DNA of 64,000 nt from Pterois miles (taxonomy: Eukaryota > Chordata > Actinopteri > Perciformes > Scorpaenidae): contig CAMQGK010000001.1 in the NCBI GenBank assembly GCA_947000775.1, positions 6,802,001-6,866,000 on the forward strand, in the 5' to 3' direction. Position 1 is the stretch's first letter. Each line of letters opens with the position of its first letter. Shown here in pieces: positions 58,874 through 64,000 of the stretch. The position numbers and the translations under genes were made by a program. The notes beneath the pieces are model-generated. The model saw only the letters and a program-made list of their open reading frames with translations. It did no database searches and was not told the origin of the DNA.

Positions 58874-60196
58874 CTGCAGCAGGGGGCGACAGAGAGCACA
58901 GCAGTCAGTACAGAGCTTAGGGTTCAAAAAGACTCTCCTCAGCTTTCAAATGACAACAGAGTTCATGTGCACATTTATATTTGTTCCCTCTTGAAGCTCA
59001 GCGCAGAATTAAATTAAATGCCAGTAGTGTTTTAACAACTGAGTCCAGCAATTTTAACTGTTTTGATCAAAATAAAGATGCTGTCATGGTTGTTAATCTG
59101 AGTGTAGAAGAGCACTTTTAAGAAATCAATGAAGTTTTTTTTTTTCCCAATACCTTCCATTCATTCAGTAGGAAATAATGTAAATTATTTCATTTTTGTT
59201 TGCAACTGTTGGTACAAAATGAGACAATCCTGGTGAAACTGCACAGAGGAAACGTCCTTTTTCTACCTGATTCCATGAAATGATCACAGCTGAATTAATT
59301 GTGACAAATTTGTACGTATGTAGAGAGAGACAGAGCCTTGACAGGACATTAAGATGTGTTAAGATAACTCAGTAAAGAGGAATCAATTTGGGTTATACTG
59401 TGGATAAATCAGAGGGCTATGCAGTATTACGTATGCAAGTAGCATAACTAACTACATTAGCTTGCTAACAGCTAAAGTCACCCATCACACCTATCAGCTA
59501 CATCCCCGGCAGGCACCGGGTGATTAAATCTAAATGTTTTTAGATCACTACAAACATTTCTACTGTTAGTGCCAACATAAAGACTGTATTTCCCATAAAC
59601 CCCGTCACTAGCTGGTGAAAAGTCCCACCTCTTCCTGTGGACCACCATGGGATTAAACTGTAGTCAATGATGACACACAATTTTTTGATCCCATTTGAAT
59701 TGCACCATAAATCACACACAGGATGTTTGCTTCATATGTCATTAATTTCACAAGTCAAAGTAAGTGTCATAGTGACGTCTCTGCTTCCTACTGTGATGAA
59801 CTCAGGTCAGATAATGTTTCACCTGTGTGTGGAGCGTAGCTACGTTCGCTAGCTAGCTTGTGCTGTCCGAGATGAGAGATCTAGTTCACTGAGCCCTTTC
59901 ATATAAAACTAAATGATACTGTCTTGTAACATTATCTTTTAAATTGACAAACGTGTGTGATTGATGCCGCAATTCAAACGGAATCAAAAACATATTTGTC
60001 CCTCACCGTTGACTACTGTACATCATTTTGCCAAAACAACATCCCATGGGGTCCACCGGAAGGGCAAGGACTTCACTATTTCACTGGTAATGTCCAAATT
60101 TCCCCTCGGCTCACTGAAAGTCAGATATTTTAGAAGATAAACTACTAAAGTGTTAAATTGTCGTGACTATGATGATGATGCACTCAGTCTGCTCAC

Positions 60197-60325
60197 CATC
60201 AGCGTGTCTCGGTGGTCCAGCAGGGCGGAGCGGGACGTCGACCGGTCGCTGACGCTCACAACGCAGAGCTTGTTCTCAGCCCGAGCGAGCCACAACAGCA
60301 GGGAGTGCAGCGTCTCATGAAACTC
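60197..60325 (-). CDS. syne2: Nesprin exon: spectrin-like repeat helix
   Basis: 129 bp, phase 0 at both ends, acceptor TCTTCTTCAG, donor ATG followed by GTGAGC. 43 residues from EFHETLHSLLLWLARAENKL to LLDHRDTLM. The LLLWLA motif resembles nesprin-2 more than nesprin-1. Confidence 0.92.
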
Positions 60326-60481
60326 CTGAAGAAGAGCACAGAGGTCAGAGGTCGCGGGAGCTGCCCGTCTGTTTACGTCCACCAGATGACATTTTCTGAA
60401 CCGCAGCCATTACTTTAAACTCTTTATTCTACGATGCAGAGCTGTGCTGACATCAGACAGGTGAGCGTCTCCATGACTGAC

Positions 60482-60682
60482 CTGACACTGCATGAGTGCA
60501 GAGTGCAGCCTCCTCTCCCAGCTCTGCAGGCCACCGCAGGCCTGCGTCCAGCTGTGATTGGCTGAGCTGAGAGCCTCCTGCAGCTCCCGCAGCTCGGCGC
60601 TGTCGCCCCGCAGGAAGTGACGGCTGCTCAGGTTAGCGGAAATCATCAGACACTTGTAGCTGTTGAAGGTCTTCTGCATCTC
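60482..60682 (-). CDS. syne2: Nesprin exon: spectrin-like repeat
   Basis: 201 bp, phase 0 at both ends, acceptor CTTTTTTGTAG, donor CAG followed by GTCAGT (a slightly weak donor). 67 residues from EMQKTFNSYK to WERRLHSALMQCQ. The ALMQCQ end and the following FHE of the next exon are conserved in nesprins 1 and 2. Confidence 0.93.
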
Positions 60683-60763
60683 CTACAAAAAAGATGAGGA
60701 AGAGGTGTGATGAAGCGTGTCTCAACCGCCTTGTACGACTGGATGATGTTGTTGGTGTTCTAC

Positions 60764-60975
60764 CTTCAGCTTCCTGATGTTGACTTCAAAGTCTCGGATG
60801 TTGGTGGACGGAGCGATCCGCTGTAGCCTCTCTAGCTCTGGCAGCACCCTGCCCAACCAGGAAGTGACATCACAGAGGTCAGAGTTCAGCTTCTGCCACT
60901 GCTCCAGGTCCTGCTTGATGTCCGTCTCTTTGTTGAACTTCTGTACTTGTAGCAGCTCCCACCGCTCGATCACAC
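60764..60975 (-). CDS. syne2: Nesprin exon: spectrin-like repeat start
   Basis: 212 bp. Two bases complete a Gly codon begun in the previous exon, then VIERWELLQVQKF, KQDLEQWQKLNSDL, WLGRVLPELERLQ and a phase-0 end (AAG, then GTAGAA). RWELLQ and the following heptads are a strong nesprin signature. Confidence 0.94.
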
Positions 60976-61494
60976 CTGCAGAGTCACATCATCATTGTCA
61001 TTATCAAACTATTAAACACTGTTATGAATGAGTTGTGCTTTATTGTTGTGTTCAGACTCTGTTTCTCATGATAGCACTTATTTTAGTTGAGCCTCTCTTA
61101 AAACATATTAGCAGGATGACTCAAATCAATCTATTTCATGGTATCATGTAGTGAATAAGTGTACATGTGAGGGAGCATTTGAGCATTAAAGGTCCCATAT
61201 TGTGCTCATTTTCAGGTTCATACTTGTATTTTGTTTACATACTTAAATGTTAATAAAAGAAAAACTATTCTCCTCATACTGTCTGCCTGAATATACCTGG
61301 ATCTGTTTGAAACGCTCCGTTTTAGTGCATTTCAACTGAACTGTGTTGGTACAGCAACAGTTCGGGGTCATGTTTACTTCCTGTCAGCTGATGTTATTCA
61401 CATACACCATAACTGGAAATAAACGGGGACACATTTAGAATATTTACGTTAAAACGGAGTAATGGTCAAAACATTGTAGGTTTGTGACAAATGG

Positions 61495-62607
61495 CATCAG
61501 CCATATTTTATGGAGTGGTTTGCTGGGGCAGCAGCATCACAGCTGCAGACAGGAAGAGGCTGGTTAAGATTATCAAGAGGGCCAGCTCTGTCCTGGGATG
61601 CTCTCTGGACTCAGTGCAGGTGGTGGGAGAGAGGAGGACGATGGCTAAGCTGTCATCCATGATGGAGAAGGACTCCCACCCCATGAGAGACACCATCAGA
61701 GCTCTGGAGAGCTCCTTCAGTGACAGGCTGCTACACCCTAAGTGTACGAAGGAGCGTTACAGAAGGTCCTTCCTGCCTGCAGCTGTTAGACTCCACAACC
61801 AGCACTGCTCCCAGTAGACCATATACACATTCACAACCAGCACTGCTCCCAGTAGACCACATACACATTCACAACCAGCACTGCTCCCAGTAGACCACAT
61901 ACACATTCACAACCAGCACTGCTCCCAGTAGACCACATACACATTCACAACCAGCACTGCTCCCAGTAGACCACATACACATTCACCACCAGCACTGCTC
62001 CCAGTAGACCACATACACTTTCACAACCAGCACTGCTCCCAGTAGACCACATACACTTTCACAACCAGCACTGCTCCCAGTAGACCACATACACTTTCAC
62101 AACCAGCACTGCTCCCAGTAGACCACATACACTTTCACAACCAACACTGCTCCCAGTAGACCACATACACAGTCACAACCAGCACTGCTCCCAGTAGACC
62201 ACATACACAGTCACAACCAGCACTGTTCCCAGTAGACCACATACACATTCACAACCAGCACTGCTCCCAGTAGACCACATACACATTCACAACCAGCACT
62301 GCTCCCAGTAAACCACATACACAGTCACATTCACAACAAACTCACCGGACATAAGTGCAATAAGGACTCATATGTACAATTATATCATCTGCTCAAATCA
62401 TAGTAACTGGACAATTATTTATTGATATAATGGACATATTTCTGGCTTTACTTTTCTATTATGTATATACTAATTTATTTTATTTGTATTAATACTGTTT
62501 TTAAATCTATGCTTCTTGTCTTTTATTGCACTATCCACTTGCTGCTGTAATGTGTGAATTTCCCCACTGTGGGACTAATAAAGGAATATCTTATCTTATC
62601 TTATCTT
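61495..62607 (+). mobile_element. 5'-truncated LINE, 3' end
   Basis: An ORF to 61817 encodes about 107 residues typical of the C terminus of fish LINE reverse transcriptases (FYGVVCWGSSI, KRASSVLGCSLDSV, ERYRRSFLPAAVRLHN). The ATG at 61491 belongs to the target site, not the element. A 38-bp minisatellite and a 3' end follow, with CCCACTGTGGGACTAATAAA and repeated ATCTT at the tail. The tail resembles L2-type LINEs. The family assignment is tentative. Confidence 0.85.
61801..62333 (+). repeat. 38-bp minisatellite in the LINE 3' UTR, 14 copies
   Basis: Units starting AGCACTGCTCCCAGTAGACC recur every 38 bp (61801, 61839, 61877 ...). They begin within the last codons of the LINE ORF. Variants in the second half (ACACATTC, ACACTTTC, ACACAGTC) fall in runs, showing local amplification. 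Confidence 0.95.
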
Positions 62608-63017
62608 AAATGGACAGAAATCCTGACGGCTTGTTTAAAGGCTCCGTTACTGACTACGAGCTGTGTGTGATTCTCCATGAATTGAGCGTTTTGATACTTT
62701 TAACACAATTTACACAACATTTGAACCCGCTTTATAATGTAACATCCATGAAAATCTCATTTCTTACAATATGGAACCGTTAAATGGTATTTCTAAGCAT
62801 TTTCAACAACTGATAATGTAACCGTGGGTAATTAAAGATGCTAAATGCACCAAATAAATCATTACTACTTAACTTGTGAGGCATTTGTGTGAATACCGCT
62901 TCTCTCTGTTTTATATCATTTAAAATGATGTTTTGGATTATTGGTTGAATAAAATATTTTCAAGATTTTTGGACATTTTATAAACTTGACTGAATCACTT
63001 GATCCAAAAAGTAATTA

Positions 63018-63072
63018 ATAAGATAAGATAAGATATTCCTTTATTTGTCCCACAGTGGAGAAATTTCCACAA
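63018..63072 (-). mobile_element. LINE/SINE 3' tail fragment
   Basis: On the - strand it reads CCACTGTGGGACAAATAAAG followed by ATATCTTATCTTATCTTA, the same tail as the LINE at 62559-62607 but in the opposite direction. Only the tail is recognisable. Confidence 0.75.
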
Positions 63073-63354
63073 TTTCCACAAATGAGTATACTCATTATTA
63101 ATGAGAAGAATCCTTAGTTGCATCCCTGTCTTGCACTCTCTGCCAGTGCTGTTTAAAACGCCCTTGAGGCTTATGGGAAGGTGATGGGTTGTCGTCCTCT
63201 GGTCACGTAGACCTGTCTACTAAATGTTACAGTGAGATTACAGTCTGCATTTTCTAAACCTTGAACGCATCATTTCCCTGTTCTGTCATTTAATGACGTA
63301 GAAACTCCAGCAGAGTGAGACCTCTCCCCGTGTTGTTTATCTCTGTCAGTGTAC

Positions 63355-63484
63355 CTGTGCTGGTCTGCTTGTCGGTTGTGCTGCCGGTCAGACCCGGATC
63401 CTCCAGCTCCTCCTCGTCGTTCAGGATCAGCTTGACTCTCTTCACACTGTCGATGCTGCCGGTGCACTCCGACATCAGCTTAGC
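63355..63484 (-). CDS. syne2: Nesprin exon: acidic linker
   Basis: 130 bp, acceptor GTGTTCAG after a CA/GT-repeat tract, phase 0 start, one base carried at its donor (ACAG, then GTACAC). It encodes AKLMSECTGSIDSVKRVKL, an acidic NDEEELEDP stretch and STTDKQTST. SIDSVKR is a nesprin-1-like feature. Confidence 0.92.
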
Positions 63485-63584
63485 CTGAACACACACACAC
63501 ACACAGCACAACACTCAATATTAGCCTACAACACTCATCTTATCTCCAACATCTTTAAGTCATCCATGTGAAGCGTGTCCTTAC

Positions 63585-63721
63585 GTAGCCCTGCTGGTGG
63601 AAGGGAGTGCTGGTGCTGTGCGTGGGAGACGAGCTCAGGCCTCGGATGATTTCTCGGGGAACTCGTTTCCGCTCTGGGGAGCCGGGCTGGTGCCAGCTGG
63701 GCGGGTCGCTCACCGACTTCA
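63585..63721 (-). CDS. syne2: Nesprin exon: Ser/Pro-rich linker (first visible exon)
   Basis: 137 bp, acceptor TCTCTCCTCAG, two bases completing a codon from an exon outside the window, phase-0 end (GGCTAC, then GTAAGG). It encodes VSDPPSWHQPGSPERKR, PREIIRGLSSSPTHSTSTPF and HQQGY. Unstructured linker between spectrin-like repeats. Confidence 0.88.
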
Positions 63722-64000
63722 CTGAGGAGAGAGACGGAAAACGTTTGGTAAAGGTAGAGTAAAAAGAAGGAAGAATGAGGAAATGGAGAGAGAGGCAAAA
63801 CTGAAAAGACAAAAAGGTTCATTATGGGAAAACACGGACCATAATACTGTGTTCAGACCAAGAGTGAAGCAAATTTTCGCCTCCGGTGTCATTCATGCTA
63901 GACACGCTAGAGAGGAGGAGGAGCTTGTGTTATAGACACTAGCAGCTTTTCTTTCCTCCATTTCCTCCATCAGCCATGGAAGAAATAACCACTAATGCTG
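63722..64000. other. Nesprin intron, right edge
   Basis: No further nesprin exon is recognised. The part from about 63850 (TGTTCAGACCAAGAGTGAAG) looks like the end of a dispersed fish repeat cut by the window edge. Confidence 0.35.

Larger units (their letters stand above)
61186..62783. mobile_element. TTAA-flanked MITE split by a LINE
   Basis: TTAA at 61186-61189 and 62780-62783 flank inverted ends (left AGGTCCCATATTGTG, right complement CGGTTCCATATTGTA). The element body is interrupted at 61495-62607 by a LINE fragment with target duplication AAATGG (61489-61494 and 62608-62613). Removing the LINE gives about 480 bp of a non-coding fish MITE. Confidence 0.75.
54987..63721 (-). other. syne2: Nesprin gene, 3' end (nine coding exons), runs off the right edge
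   Basis: Nine exons with GT/AG junctions and consistent phases encode the last 445 residues of a nesprin, the outer nuclear membrane protein that links SUN proteins in the nuclear envelope to the cytoskeleton. The visible part contains a Ser/Pro-rich linker, spectrin-like repeats, a short Ser/Gly-rich linker and the KASH domain. The final PPPT, SFYPML, LLLWLA and SLQEIS favour nesprin-2 over nesprin-1. SIDSVKR, GVIERWELLQ and ACLVP favour nesprin-1. I prefer syne2, but a syne1 paralogue is not excluded. The start of the gene is outside the window. Introns hold several MITEs and a LINE fragment. Confidence 0.9.

Noticed and set aside
61491..61817. Complete 108-residue protein gene
   Set aside because: It is the C-terminal remnant of a LINE polyprotein. 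Its ATG comes from the insertion target site.

Overview
The window is vertebrate nuclear DNA, most likely from a teleost fish. The grounds are spliced genes with GT/AG introns, a nesprin (KASH) gene with vertebrate exon structure, a Gmr1-like Ty3/gypsy element, TTAA-flanked and hAT-type MITEs, a LINE 3' tail of the type common in fish, and many (CA)n/(AT)n microsatellites. No bacterial or organellar gene is present.

Layout. 1-8,800: mostly non-coding. It holds one good candidate terminal coding exon (2358-2472, +), foldback/TIR repeats, a tRNA-related SINE-like repeat, microsatellites, a GC-richer block around 6.48-6.75 kb that looks like a promoter plus first exon, a 660-bp CT-rich pyrimidine tract, a 24-bp minisatellite, and a small exon-like block bounded by good splice sites (8644-8728). 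8,822-50,150: one very large satellite array with a unit of about 156 bp, roughly 220 copies by length, AT-rich, with multi-unit duplications. Two elements interrupt it: a 416-bp probable solo LTR (10881-11296) and an almost complete 6.4-kb LTR retrotransposon (12749-19172, - strand). The retrotransposon has two LTRs, PBS, PPT and a 5-bp target duplication. 50,158-51,795: a GC- and CpG-rich minisatellite of 54-55 bp units. Its central copies look like the outer copies with most A residues missing. 51,796-54,986: AT-rich DNA with a diverged copy of sequence from the other side of the array (52.56-53.05 kb matches 4.79-5.35 kb), an exon-like block and a foldback repeat.

54,987-63,721: the 3' end of a nesprin gene (syne2-like) on the - strand. 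Nine coding exons could be placed. All intron phases agree and together they encode the last 445 residues: linker, spectrin-like repeats, a Ser/Gly linker and the KASH domain ending PPPT. The 5' part of the gene lies beyond the right edge. Its introns carry a hAT-type MITE, a TTAA-flanked foldback element, and a second TTAA-flanked element that was split by a 5'-truncated LINE, which itself contains a 38-bp minisatellite.

The nesprin gene is the only confidently identified host gene. The most unusual parts are the large satellite with its CENP-B-box-like motif and higher-order duplications, the retrotransposon with integrase encoded before reverse transcriptase, and the A-depleted minisatellite.
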